From JBBSHJ01 sp038253135 (GTDB lineage Bacteria > Actinomycetota > Actinomycetes > Mycobacteriales > QHCD01), in assembly GCA_038253135.1 (NCBI GenBank), contig JBBSHJ010000004.1, forward strand, positions 1 to 64,000: a stretch of 64,000 nucleotides of DNA, read 5' to 3'. Each line of letters begins with the position of its first letter. Positions within the stretch are counted from its first letter, which is position 1. Of this stretch, positions 43,401 through 51,454 are shown piece after piece. The notes under the pieces are model-generated. The model worked only from the letters and a program-made list of their open reading frames with translations. It made no database searches and was not told where the DNA came from. A program made the translations under genes and the position numbers.

Positions 43401-46025
43401 CTCGACGCGCGGCCGAGATCGGTTGACGGCCGGCCGTTCGCCGTCGCGGATTACGTGCTCGACGGGCAGGCAGTCCGTCTCGTGTCGACCGTCGGCCTCG
43501 TCTCCGAGCTCACGCCGAACGGCGGGCTGATCGGCGCAGTCCAGGCGCAGGTGGCCGATCGGGGAGTGGGCCAGCAGGCGGTGGTCGACCTCTACCTCGG
43601 CTGGCCGGATGCCCCCGACGATGCTGATGGGACGGCTGCGCAGCTGGTCGAGATGCTCGCGCCGCTCGCCGCCGATCCCGGGCTGCGGCGCGTCGCGGTC
43701 GCTGTCGGCCCGCGCGGGGACCGGCCGGTCCGCTACTACACCTTCCATCGTGACGACGGCTCCATCGACGCTCGCATCGTCGAGGATCGGCTCGTTCGCG
43801 ACATGCACCCCATGGTCGGCCGGCGGCTGAATCTGTGGCGCCTCCGCGAATTCGACGTCGTCCGCCTGCAGGCACCGGCCGACGTGCTCCTCTACCGCTG
43901 CACGGCGCGGGGTAACCCGGCCGATCGACGGCTGGTCGCCATGGCGCAGGTGCGGCAACTGGTCGTCGTACGCGGCGACGACGGGACCGTGACGTCGCTG
44001 CCGCACGTCGAGCGGGCGGTCGCGAACTGTATCGAGGCCATCCGGCGCGAGCGAGCCGCCGAAGGCGGGCATCTCGACGGCAATCTTGTGTGGGTGCAGC
44101 TCTGGCCGGTGGTCGAGGCACCGCTCGAGCAGCTCACGGCGCTGCAATCGAAGATCGTGCCGCTCAGCGTCGACGCCGGAATCGACGAGGTGGTCGTCCA
44201 GGGTCGGGTGGCGACCGGAGACGGTGCGGCCGCCCCCGTCGTGGCGCGGTTCCACTCCCAGCCCGGATCGGGCGTCGGAGCGAGCATCGAGCCGCCGCCG
44301 ACCGAGCCGCTGCACCCGCTCGACGACTACGCGGAGAAGGTGCAACGCGCTCGGCGGCGAGGCCTGCTCTACCCCTACGAGCTGCAGGCGCTCATCGCCG
44401 GGCGCGGTGGTACGTCGACGGAGTACGACCTCGAAGACGGCGACCGGCTGGCGCCGGTCGACCGGCCCTACGGCCTCAACACGGCCGGGATCATCGTCGG
44501 CGTGGTCTCCACGCCGACCGCTGTCTGTCCCGAGGGCGTGACCCGCCTGATCATGTGTGGTGATCCGACCCGTGCCCTCGGGGCGGTCTCCGAGGCGGAG
44601 TGCCGGCGGATCGTGGCCGCCCTCGATCTCGCCGAGCAGATGAAGGTGCCCATCGAGTGGTTCGCCGTCTCGGCGGGCGCGCGGATCGCCATGGACTCCG
44701 GCACCGAGAACATGGATTGGGTGGCCCGCGCGCTCAAGCGCATCGTCCAATTCACCCAGTCCGGAGGCGAGATCAATATCGTCGTCGCCGGCATCAATGT
44801 CGGGGCCCAGCCCTACTGGAACGCCGAGGCCACGATGCTCATGCACACCAAGGGCATCCTTGTCATGACGCCGGACAGCGCGATGGTGTTGACCGGAAAG
44901 CAGACGCTCGACTTCGCCGGTGGCGTCTCCGCCGAGGACAACTTCGGAATCGGCGGATACGACCGGGTCATGGGACCGAACGGGCAGGCGCAGTATTGGG
45001 CACCAGATCTGACCGGTGCACGCGACATTCTCATGGCTCACTATGCGCACAGTTACGTCGTGCCCGGCGAGCAGCGACCGCGCCGCGCGGCCACGACCGA
45101 CCCCGTCGACCGGGACATCACGCCCTATCCGCACTCCGCCCCTGGGACCGAATTCACAACGGTCGGTGACATCTTCTCGGCCCGCACAAATCGCGACCGG
45201 AAGAAGCCATTCGACATTCGCACCCTCATGCGGTCGGTGTCGGACCAGGACCACCAGCCGCTGGAGCGCTGGGCCGGCATGGCCGACGCCGAGACCGCCG
45301 TCGTGCAGGACGTGCATCTCGGTGGCCTGCCGGCGACGTTGATCGGCATCGAGTCGAAATCGGTGCCAAGGCGCGGATATCCGCCCAGCGACGGGCCCGA
45401 CACCTACACGGCGGGCACGCTCTTTCCCCGGTCGTCGAAGAAGGTTGCCCGCGCCATCAATGCGGCGAGCGGAAACCGTCCGGTCGTGGTGCTCGCAAAC
45501 TTGTCCGGCTTCGACGGCTCGCCCGACTCGATGCGGCACCTCCAGCTCGAATACGGTGCTGAAATCGGCCGTGCGGTCGTCAACTTCGACGGGCCGATCG
45601 TCTTTGTCGTGGTCTCCCGTTACCACGGCGGCGCGTTCGTCGTCTTCTCGAAGGCGCTCAACCCGCAGATGACCGTGCTCGCCGTCGAAGGATCCTTCGC
45701 GTCCGTCATCGGCGGCGCACCGGCAGCCGCGGTCGTCTTCGCGCGCGACGTGGACGCCCGCACGGCCGATGACCGCCGGGTCAGGCAACTCGACGGCGAG
45801 GTCAACCGGGCGCAGGGCGCCAAGCGGGCCCAGCTCGCCACCGAGCTCGCCGAGCTGCGCACCACCGTCCGCGCCGAGAAGATCGGCGAGGTCGCGACGG
45901 AATTCGACGCCGTGCACAGCATCCAGCGAGCGGTGGGTGTCGGCTCCGTCGACGAAATCATCGCGGCCGCCGATCTGCGGCCACGCATCGTCGCCGCACT
46001 CGAGGCCGATCACTGCGTCGACTGA
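40416..46025 (+). CDS. Single-chain acyl-CoA carboxylase (BC-BCCP-central-CT)
   Basis: A 1869-residue biotin-dependent carboxylase. The biotin carboxylase comes first (about 1-500): GEAAIRLIHAVRDL, the ATP loop KASAGGGGRGI and the catalytic EVNTRLQVEHPVTE. BCCP follows with VVLESMKMEAVI, biotin on Lys629. A central region (about 690-1290) includes a Gly/Asn repeat linker (about 812-843). The carboxyltransferase (about 1300-1860) has INIVVAGINVGAQPYWNAEAT and NLSGFDGSPDSM. Actinobacteria normally have separate A, B and E subunits; this eukaryote-like order in one chain resembles large bacterial ACCs. ATG at 40416 is used. No accompanying birA gene is in the window. Confidence 0.88.
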   Translation: MTPRAISRIAIVNRGEAAIRLIHAVRDLNARTCAGERPMTTIALFTDAERHAMFVREADEAHGLGPAANRPYLDLAVLERALAETAADAVWVGWGFVAEDPAFAELCRRVGVSFIGPSPAAMRKLGDKIGAKLIAERAGLPVAPWSHGSVDTLEDALDQARGVGYPLMLKASAGGGGRGIRLIRSADELREAYVRTREEAQRAFGSGVLFLEQLLTGARHVEVQILADGQGTAWAVGVRDCSLQRRNQKVIEESASPVLAGGQVRELKEAAERLALAVDYEGAGTVEFLYQPGQHRFAFLEVNTRLQVEHPVTEVTTGIDLVQAQIHIAGGGRLDGPRPAEVGHAIEARLNAEDPDRDFAPAPGRISLLRLPAGPGTRVDTGMGEGDEIPADFDSMIAKIIAYGRDRNEAIARLRRAVGETAVVIDGGTTNKTFLLDLLAQPEFLDGTADTGWIDRARAEGRLVSHEHSGVALVAAGIEAYEAEELLERTRLFETSRGGRPQAQHEAGRPLELELRGTTYKVTVLQTGPRRFRVGVLAPDGRTARVDAELERLDAHTARISVGARTHRLLTAGHGPLRLVEIDGVAHRVSRDEGGVLRAPSPAFVVAVPAPPGSEVAAGEPVVVLESMKMEAVITAPLAATVKQVFVSAGSQVETGAPLVRLEPTGAGSEPTTAVPACAGADLDLPDASVTPTADPRDRAARCRAELTALLLGYDVDPDDDGHLLQSYLQVRDELAAAGTPCVADEVDMLAVFADIAELGRNRPVDEQEHTEHTVHSPREHFHSYLQSLDADRGELPDSFRDRLSRVLRHYGIAGGISGDVNGHANGGANGGVTGSTTGLDRTPELEDAVFRVFLAQQRSTLDVALATSILQRWVAEPCPPDGTARLAREVLDRLVLATQRRIPVVGDLARSARFRWFDQPLVDAERASVLADARRQVQHLAADPEGADRAARIDALAAIPEPIVGFLFDRLRDGVPDYEPMLEVLIRRHYREHALDARPRSVDGRPFAVADYVLDGQAVRLVSTVGLVSELTPNGGLIGAVQAQVADRGVGQQAVVDLYLGWPDAPDDADGTAAQLVEMLAPLAADPGLRRVAVAVGPRGDRPVRYYTFHRDDGSIDARIVEDRLVRDMHPMVGRRLNLWRLREFDVVRLQAPADVLLYRCTARGNPADRRLVAMAQVRQLVVVRGDDGTVTSLPHVERAVANCIEAIRRERAAEGGHLDGNLVWVQLWPVVEAPLEQLTALQSKIVPLSVDAGIDEVVVQGRVATGDGAAAPVVARFHSQPGSGVGASIEPPPTEPLHPLDDYAEKVQRARRRGLLYPYELQALIAGRGGTSTEYDLEDGDRLAPVDRPYGLNTAGIIVGVVSTPTAVCPEGVTRLIMCGDPTRALGAVSEAECRRIVAALDLAEQMKVPIEWFAVSAGARIAMDSGTENMDWVARALKRIVQFTQSGGEINIVVAGINVGAQPYWNAEATMLMHTKGILVMTPDSAMVLTGKQTLDFAGGVSAEDNFGIGGYDRVMGPNGQAQYWAPDLTGARDILMAHYAHSYVVPGEQRPRRAATTDPVDRDITPYPHSAPGTEFTTVGDIFSARTNRDRKKPFDIRTLMRSVSDQDHQPLERWAGMADAETAVVQDVHLGGLPATLIGIESKSVPRRGYPPSDGPDTYTAGTLFPRSSKKVARAINAASGNRPVVVLANLSGFDGSPDSMRHLQLEYGAEIGRAVVNFDGPIVFVVVSRYHGGAFVVFSKALNPQMTVLAVEGSFASVIGGAPAAAVVFARDVDARTADDRRVRQLDGEVNRAQGAKRAQLATELAELRTTVRAEKIGEVATEFDAVHSIQRAVGVGSVDEIIAAADLRPRIVAALEADHCVD
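42853..42945 (+). repeat. Imperfect Gly/Asn-coding repeats inside the carboxylase gene
   Basis: Units near GGCGCCAATGGG recur about every 12-18 bases and encode a Gly-Asn-Gly-Ala flexible linker between BCCP and the central region. Some have changed bases, so they are older than the 39-base repeat at 49.5 kb. Confidence 0.65.
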
Positions 46026-46026
46026 C

Positions 46027-46152
46027 GGAAGGCGCCAGCACCGGCGAGCTGACCGCGATGAGAGGTGCGGAGAGGTACTGACCGTGGTTCACCATCTGGA
46101 TACCTCAGCGCTCGTCAAGCTCGTCGTGGCCGAGTCCGCGCGTGACGTCCGG
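46027..46152 (+). pseudogene. VapBC toxin-antitoxin remnant
   Basis: GTG at 46084 opens VVHHLDTSALVKLVVAES, the start of a PIN-domain toxin with its first catalytic Asp (D6), and then runs into the tRNA gene on the opposite strand after about 20 codons. The short frame just before it ends ELTAMRGAERY-stop one to three bases ahead, as expected for a VapB C-terminus, but that part is too short for certainty. The toxin lacks three of its four acidic residues. Confidence 0.5.
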
Positions 46153-46226
46153 TGGGGCGGGTGGGTCTCGAACCCACGACCGACGGATTATGAGTCCGCT
46201 GCTCTGACCGACTGAGCTACCGCCCC
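46153..46226 (-). tRNA. tRNA-Met (CAT)
   Basis: 74 bases fold as a complete cloverleaf: acceptor GGGGCGG/CCGCCCC, D-stem GCTC/GAGC, anticodon stem GCGGA/TCCGT with loop CTCATAA, T-arm GTGGG-TTCGAGA-CCCAC. Anticodon CAT. Elongator Met is more likely than Ile2 on general similarity, but lysidine-modified tRNA-Ile shares this anticodon. CCA is not encoded. Confidence 0.9.
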
Positions 46227-46365
46227 GGCGCTGGGCCAGCCTACGAGATCAGGGACGGCGTACCGAAATGGGCTTGCCACGATGCGTCCGATCGGCCACG
46301 CTCTGGGCAGACCCCACGCGACCGGTTGACTTGTCGGCGCGTCCCGAGAGCGAAGGAGGACCACG

Positions 46366-46440
46366 ATGTTCGCCAGCGTGCTGGGCACTCACGTGCCCGC
46401 AACATCCCTCCCCGCCTCCACGGTCTCGCCGCGCAGCTGA
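46366..46440 (+). CDS. 24-residue micro-ORF with a strong ribosome site before the RIO kinase
   Basis: ATG at 46366 follows AAGGAGG by seven bases, the best ribosome site in the area, and encodes MFASVLGTHVPATSLPAST plus five residues ending Pro-Arg-Ser. It stops 45 bases before the kinase GTG at 46486. TTGACT at 46326-46331 could be a -35. It might be a leader peptide or a small protein; no similarity is recognised. Confidence 0.4.
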   Translation: MFASVLGTHVPATSLPASTVSPRS

Positions 46441-46485
46441 GCGCGGTACGCCGACCTGGGGCGGCTCATCCCCTGGAGTTCACCA

Positions 46486-47442
46486 GTGCCACGCAAGTTC
46501 GACCTGTACGACGACGATGCCCCTGACGGCCGGCCGCGCCACCGCGACGATCACGAGCGGGCGGCCGCGCGCGTCATGCGCACCCGCACCCGCGCCAAGG
46601 TTTTCGACGACCGGACACCGCTCGAGCTGGTCGACAGCACGGACACCGAAGCGAGCGCCGAGCGCCCGGCCGGCGACCGGTGGTCCACCTACAACGTTCC
46701 CGGGATCACGGCTGGTCCCGAACCGGTTCCGGCTTGGGTCGTCACCGAGGACGCCGCGGTCGACATCGAGCTCGGCGTCCTCAAGACCGGCAAGGAGGCC
46801 GACGTCTTCCTTGTCGAGCGCGGAATTCCCGACACCGACCGGCGCGTTCTGATGGCCGCCAAGCGCTATCGCGATCTCGACCATCGGGCCTTCCGGAGAG
46901 ACGTGGCGTACCTCGAGGGTCGCAACGTGCGAAAATCCCGCGAACGCCGGGCGCTGGCGAATCGCACCAGGTTTGGTCGCCAGGTTGCGGCGACGGAATG
47001 GGCGATCACCGAATTCGGCGTGCTAACAACGCTGTGGGAGCTAGGCGCGCCCGTCCCCTATCCGGTGCAGCTCGACCGCACGGAGATCCTCCTCGAATTC
47101 ATCGGCGATGACGACGGCGGGGCGGCCCCCCGGCTCGCCGAAATCCGGCCCTCCGAGGAAGAGGCCCGTTCCCTTTGGCAGCAATGCCTTGCGGCCATGT
47201 CGACGCTCGCCAGGGCCGGTTATACGCACGGCGACCTGTCGGCGTACAACCTGCTCGTCCATGACGGACGGCTCGTGATGATCGATGTCCCGCAAGCGGT
47301 CGACGTCATCACCAATCCGCAGGGCCCTGATTTCCTGGTCCGCGACGTGCGCAATATCGCGGGCTGGTTCACCACCCATGGTAGGCCCGACATCGATCCC
47401 GAGCAGATTGCCGCGGAACTGATTTCCGAGACCGGGATGTAG
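46486..47442 (+). CDS. RIO1-family protein kinase
   Basis: A 318-residue atypical kinase. ELGVLKTGKEADVFLVERG is the RIO flexible loop region, MAAKRYRDLDHRAFRRD holds the ATP Lys, THGDLSAYNLLVHDGRLVMIDVPQAVD contains the catalytic Asp-x4-Asn and the metal Asp in place of DFG. The polar N-terminal 60 residues are extra. RIO kinases act in ribosome maturation in eukaryotes and archaea; the bacterial role is poorly known. The start is GTG at 46486. Confidence 0.88.
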   Translation: MPRKFDLYDDDAPDGRPRHRDDHERAAARVMRTRTRAKVFDDRTPLELVDSTDTEASAERPAGDRWSTYNVPGITAGPEPVPAWVVTEDAAVDIELGVLKTGKEADVFLVERGIPDTDRRVLMAAKRYRDLDHRAFRRDVAYLEGRNVRKSRERRALANRTRFGRQVAATEWAITEFGVLTTLWELGAPVPYPVQLDRTEILLEFIGDDDGGAAPRLAEIRPSEEEARSLWQQCLAAMSTLARAGYTHGDLSAYNLLVHDGRLVMIDVPQAVDVITNPQGPDFLVRDVRNIAGWFTTHGRPDIDPEQIAAELISETGM

Positions 47443-47463
47443 CCGCCGACCCGTCCCGCGGTT

Positions 47464-49428
47464 CTACGACGTCCACGCCCGCCACAGGGCGGCGTACTCC
47501 CCGTCGAGCGTGAGCAGCTCGTCGTGGCTGCCGAGCTCGGCGATCCGGCCGTCGATCACGACCGCGATCCGATCCGCGTCGTGCGCGGTGTGCAGCCGGT
47601 GCGCGATCGCGACGACCGTGCGCCCGGTGAGCAACGCGTTCATCGAGCCCTCGAGGTGCCGGGCCGTGCGCGGGTCGATCAGCGACGTCGCCTCGTCCAG
47701 CACGAGGGTGTGCGGATCGGCGATGATCAGCCGGGCCAGGGCGATCTGCTGGGCCTGCGCGGGAGTCAGCGCGGTGTTGCCGGCGCCCAGCTTCGTGCCG
47801 AGCCCGTCGGGCAGCCGGGAGACCCAGTCCCAGGCGTCGACCGCGGCCAGCGCCGACTGCACGACGCTGTCATCGGAGTCCTCCCGGGCCAGGATGATGT
47901 TGTCGCGCACCGAGCCGACGAAGACGTGCTGCTCCTGCGTGACCAGCGCGACCTCGGTCCGCAGCACCGGCAGCGGCAGCGCGACCAGGTCGATGCTGCC
48001 GACGGTGACCGAGCCGGTCCTCGGTCCGTTGATCCCCGCCAGCAGCCGACCCAGCGTCGACTTGCCGGAGCCGGACGGCCCGACGATGGCCAGCCGCTCG
48101 CCGACCCTGAGATCCATGTCGATCCCATGCAGGACATCGTGCCCCTCCCGGTAGGCGAATCGCAGGTCCGATCCGACGAGGTGCACGCCCTGCGGATCCT
48201 CGTCCTGCGGCTCGCGGTCCGGCGGGATCGTCGCGATCCCGAGCAGCCGCGACGTCGATGCGGCGCCCACCTGCAACCGGTCGACGGTCGACACGAAGAG
48301 ATCGAGCGGGCCGAAGAGGCCCTCGATGTAGAGCACGGCGGCGGTGATCTGTCCGAGGCTGACCCAGCCCTTGCCGTAGGCGTAAGCGCCGAGCAGGACC
48401 GTCACACCGCGGGGCGCGTTGAAGGCCACGTCCATGACGATGAACAGCAGATTGCGCAGCGACATCGTGTAACGCTCGGCCTGCGCGGACACTGCGATGT
48501 CGTCGTCGTTACGGCCGATCCGCCGGTCCTGCAGGCCGAGCGCCTCGACCGTGCGAGCGCCCTCGACGGTCTCGGTCATCGTCGTGTTGATGCGCGAGTA
48601 GGTGCCGCCCTCGGTGATGTAGCCCTTCGGGGCGCGGGCGAGGTAGCGCCTGATCTGCAGCGCCGCGAGCGCGACGAGGACGAGCGAGGGTACGGCGAGG
48701 ATCGGCGAGTTGATGACGAGCGCGACAAACGTGAGGACAACGGTCAGCCCGGAGATGATCGCCTGCGGCATCGCCCACTGCACCGAGGCGCTCATCGTCC
48801 CAACGTCACGGGTGATACGGGTGACGAGGTCGCCCGTGCTGGCCCGCTCGACCGTGCCGAGCGGGAGCCGCAGGACCGCGCGCACGACGTACTCCCTGGC
48901 GGCGGCAAGCAGGTCCTGGCCGAACATCGTCGAGCTCGCGTTGGCCGCGAAGGTCAGGGCGCTCTGCACGATCACGATGCCGCTGACCGCCAGCGCGAGC
49001 GCGTTGACGTGGCTCATGACCGTGCCGCCGCCGGCGGTCGAATTCACCAACGAGCCGAGCAGGCGCGGCACGAAGAGACCGGACACGGCGGCCAGCACGT
49101 TGAGCACGATGAGCAGGGCCAGGCCGCGCCTGCGGTCCCCTATCAGCCCGCGCATGAAGGACACGACCGCGGTGTTGTCGGCGACCGGCAGGCCGTTCTC
49201 CGGATCGCGCGAGGCCGCGAAATAGCGGTTGGCGCGCTCGGCCCGGAGCAGGTGGCGGCGATGCCAGGCGCCGATGCGTTCGCGCACCGACCCCGACGTC
49301 GGTGGGATCAGCTCCGGTGGCACGGCCGGCTCGACGGCCGGCCCGTCGTCGCGCCACGTGGCCGCCGACCCCTCGAAGAGCTCGTCCGCCATGGCCGCGC
49401 CGCGCGCGTGGTCGACGTCGGTGCTCAT
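47464..49428 (-). CDS. ABC exporter half, canonical Walker motifs, degenerate signature
   Basis: A 654-residue fused membrane-ATPase subunit. Six helices lie in about 75-400. The ATPase has Walker A GPSGSGKST (from 450), Q-loop VTQEQ, Walker B LVLDEATS (Glu579) and H-loop AIAHR (His610), but the signature is ALTPAQAQQ (about 553) where LSGGQ is expected. It pairs with the subunit at 49580-51454 that shows the reverse pattern. ATG at 49428 overlaps the stop of the intervening micro-ORF. The cargo is unknown; lipids or drugs are usual. Confidence 0.88.
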   Translation of the reverse strand: MSTDVDHARGAAMADELFEGSAATWRDDGPAVEPAVPPELIPPTSGSVRERIGAWHRRHLLRAERANRYFAASRDPENGLPVADNTAVVSFMRGLIGDRRRGLALLIVLNVLAAVSGLFVPRLLGSLVNSTAGGGTVMSHVNALALAVSGIVIVQSALTFAANASSTMFGQDLLAAAREYVVRAVLRLPLGTVERASTGDLVTRITRDVGTMSASVQWAMPQAIISGLTVVLTFVALVINSPILAVPSLVLVALAALQIRRYLARAPKGYITEGGTYSRINTTMTETVEGARTVEALGLQDRRIGRNDDDIAVSAQAERYTMSLRNLLFIVMDVAFNAPRGVTVLLGAYAYGKGWVSLGQITAAVLYIEGLFGPLDLFVSTVDRLQVGAASTSRLLGIATIPPDREPQDEDPQGVHLVGSDLRFAYREGHDVLHGIDMDLRVGERLAIVGPSGSGKSTLGRLLAGINGPRTGSVTVGSIDLVALPLPVLRTEVALVTQEQHVFVGSVRDNIILAREDSDDSVVQSALAAVDAWDWVSRLPDGLGTKLGAGNTALTPAQAQQIALARLIIADPHTLVLDEATSLIDPRTARHLEGSMNALLTGRTVVAIAHRLHTAHDADRIAVVIDGRIAELGSHDELLTLDGEYAALWRAWTS

Positions 49429-49583
49429 ACCGCCTCCGCGGAAAAGCGTGCGTCGGCGGTGCCCATAGCCGCCTCCGCGGAAAAGCATGCGTCGGCGGTG
49501 CCCATAGCCGCCTCCGCGGAAAAGCGTGCGTCGGCGGTGCCCATAGCCGCCTCCGCGGAAAAGCATGCGTCGGCGGTGCTCAC
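49425..49583 (-). CDS. 52-residue micro-ORF of four 13-residue repeats between two ABC genes
   Basis: GTG at 49583 overlaps the stop of the upstream ABC gene (GTGA) and the stop overlaps the ATG of the downstream ABC gene (ATGA). The peptide consists of VSTADACFSAEAA, MGTADARFSAEAA, MGTADACFSAEAA and MGTADARFSAEAV. Each DNA unit holds its own GGAGG and start codon, so it probably arose by tandem duplication of the downstream gene's start region. Whether the product is made is unknown; it may serve to keep translation coupled. Confidence 0.45.
   Translation of the reverse strand: MSTADACFSAEAAMGTADARFSAEAAMGTADACFSAEAAMGTADARFSAEAV
49432..49582. repeat. 39-base tandem repeat, four copies
   Basis: Units starting GCCTCCGCGGAAAAGC begin at 49432, 49471, 49510 and 49549. 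They differ at one alternating base (GTGCG or ATGCG) in a period of two, suggesting a two-unit block was itself duplicated. On the minus strand each unit contains GGAGG followed by ATG. Confidence 0.95.
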
Positions 49584-51454
49584 GCGGGGGACCCCTCATC
49601 GGGAGCGTCGAGGTTGCGCACCACGACGGAGCGGTACGCCGGGTCGTCGCGCAGCAGTTCGTCGTGCGTGCCGTCGGCAGCCGCCCGGCCACCGTCGAGC
49701 AGGACGATCCGGTCGGCGTGATGCAGCAGCAGCGGCGAAACCGACATCACGATCGTCGTACGACCGCGCCGGTACCCCGCCAGCCGCGCCGCGATCATGG
49801 CCTCGGTGTGCGCGTCGACGGCCGACGTCGGCTCGACCAACACCAGCACCTCGGGGTCCCGCGCCAGCGCCCGGGCCAGCACCAGCCGTTGCCGCTGACC
49901 GCCGGACAGGCCGCGGCCCCGCTCGTCGATGCGGCCCTGCCAGCCACCGGGCATCGCCTCGAAGACGTCCTCGGCCGCGGCCGTGTGCAGCGCCGCCTCG
50001 GCCTGCCGGCGGGTGAGGATGCCGTGCGGGTCGACGAGGTCCTGCAACGTGCCGGAGAAGACCATCGCACCGGTGTCGGAGACCACGATCTGCTCGCGTA
50101 CGTCGCGCAGCGCGGCATCGGCGAGGTCGACACCGCCGACCCGCACCCCCCACGGACCGGCCGCGAGCGCCTCGTCCGCTCGGGCGATTTCCGCTTGCGC
50201 GGCAAGGCGCTTCTCGTGTTCACGCTTGGCGGCCGCGCCGGCGACCTTGTCGTCGACTGCGGGCGCGGAGTGCGCGGCCGGGGGGAGGTAGCGCCCGACC
50301 CGGTCGGCGAGCGCGGCCGTCTCGTCTGGCGCGGCGCTCACCACCATCGTCAGCTCACCCGGCTGCGCGACGAAGCCGGTGGCCTCGTCCGTGATGACCG
50401 CCCCGGTAGGCAGCGGGCGTGGCTGCTGCGGGTCGTGCCACGGCGGTGTGAGCCCGAGCGCGGCGATCGCCTTGCGGGCCGAGACCATGCCGCGGGTCCA
50501 TTTCTGGAAGAACTGGAAGAAGTTGGTCACCGGGCCGGTCAGGAACATGGCGTAGCCCAGCAACGCCACCAGCTGGCCGGTGGAGATCCGGCCGTGGAGC
50601 ACGTCCCGGGCGCCGAGCCACATCAGCAGGACCAGAAAGATCCCCGGCAGCAGGACCGCGACGCCGTCGGTGATGGACTGCCAGATGCCGGCGGCCACGC
50701 CGGCCGAGCGCACCCGTTGCGACTGGCCGGCGTAGTTGCGGCCGAACGTCGACTCGCCGCCGATGCCGCGCAGGATCCGCAGGCCCGCGACGATGTCCGT
50801 GGCCATTCCGGTCAGCTCGGAGTTGCGGCTGCGCTCGACCGCCTGGCGGCGCTCCATCGGCTTGAGCAGCGGAAAGGCCATCGCCACCAGCAGCGGCGGG
50901 CCGACCAGCACGAGCAGGCCGAGCTTGACCGACGTACCGAGCACGATCGCGCTCACGGTCAGGAAGGCGACCAGGGACGCCAGCCCGCGGCCGGTCACCT
51001 CGATCAGCGACCCGAAGGTGTCCGAGTCCGACGACGAGACGCTCAGGACCTCACCGGTCGGCAGCCGCCGCCCCTGGATGTGGCCGAGCTGCGCGGTCTT
51101 GCGGTTGACCAGCTTCGTCGTGCCGTAGAGGGCGATCAGCCAGCCGCGCACGGCCATGGTGTGGAAGAGCATGCCGCACATCGCGCCGGCCATCGTCACG
51201 ATGAGCAGCGCCAGACCCCAGAAGAGCGTGCCCGACGTGGAGCCGGGCAGGATCCCCTTGTCGATCGCCTTGCCGAGCAGGAAGGGACCCACCGTCGGCG
51301 GGATATACCAAAGGACACCGGCAACCGCGTTGCCGGTGAGCACGTCGGCCTGATCGCGCAGCAACCAACGGAGAAACGCACCCGGCGTACGGGTATCAGG
51401 CTCTGCGGTGGCGGATGCGCTGTAGGCGTCGACTACAGGAGGGAAGTCGCGCAT
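49580..51454 (-). CDS. ABC exporter half with an ATPase that lost Walker A, Walker B Asp and H-loop
   Basis: A 624-residue ABC subunit with six helices (about 30-330). At the Walker A place (about 370) it reads VVSAAPDETAAL with no GxxGxGKT; Walker B is VLVLVEPTS with Val for Asp; the H-loop is VMSVS. Yet the signature LSGGQRQRLVLARALA (from 516) is perfect. It would complete the ATP site formed by the partner's Walker motifs. ATG at 51454 begins MRDFPPVVDAYSA; the frame stays open up to 52072. The overlap with the micro-ORF couples it to the partner gene. Confidence 0.87.
   Translation of the reverse strand: MRDFPPVVDAYSASATAEPDTRTPGAFLRWLLRDQADVLTGNAVAGVLWYIPPTVGPFLLGKAIDKGILPGSTSGTLFWGLALLIVTMAGAMCGMLFHTMAVRGWLIALYGTTKLVNRKTAQLGHIQGRRLPTGEVLSVSSSDSDTFGSLIEVTGRGLASLVAFLTVSAIVLGTSVKLGLLVLVGPPLLVAMAFPLLKPMERRQAVERSRNSELTGMATDIVAGLRILRGIGGESTFGRNYAGQSQRVRSAGVAAGIWQSITDGVAVLLPGIFLVLLMWLGARDVLHGRISTGQLVALLGYAMFLTGPVTNFFQFFQKWTRGMVSARKAIAALGLTPPWHDPQQPRPLPTGAVITDEATGFVAQPGELTMVVSAAPDETAALADRVGRYLPPAAHSAPAVDDKVAGAAAKREHEKRLAAQAEIARADEALAAGPWGVRVGGVDLADAALRDVREQIVVSDTGAMVFSGTLQDLVDPHGILTRRQAEAALHTAAAEDVFEAMPGGWQGRIDERGRGLSGGQRQRLVLARALARDPEVLVLVEPTSAVDAHTEAMIAARLAGYRRGRTTIVMSVSPLLLHHADRIVLLDGGRAAADGTHDELLRDDPAYRSVVVRNLDAPDEGSPA

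Noticed and set aside
40254..46013. Very long open frames on the minus strand opposite the carboxylase (for example 42999-46013)
   Set aside because: High-GC shadow of the real gene: no domains, no ribosome sites, composition rich in His/Asp/Gln/Arg.
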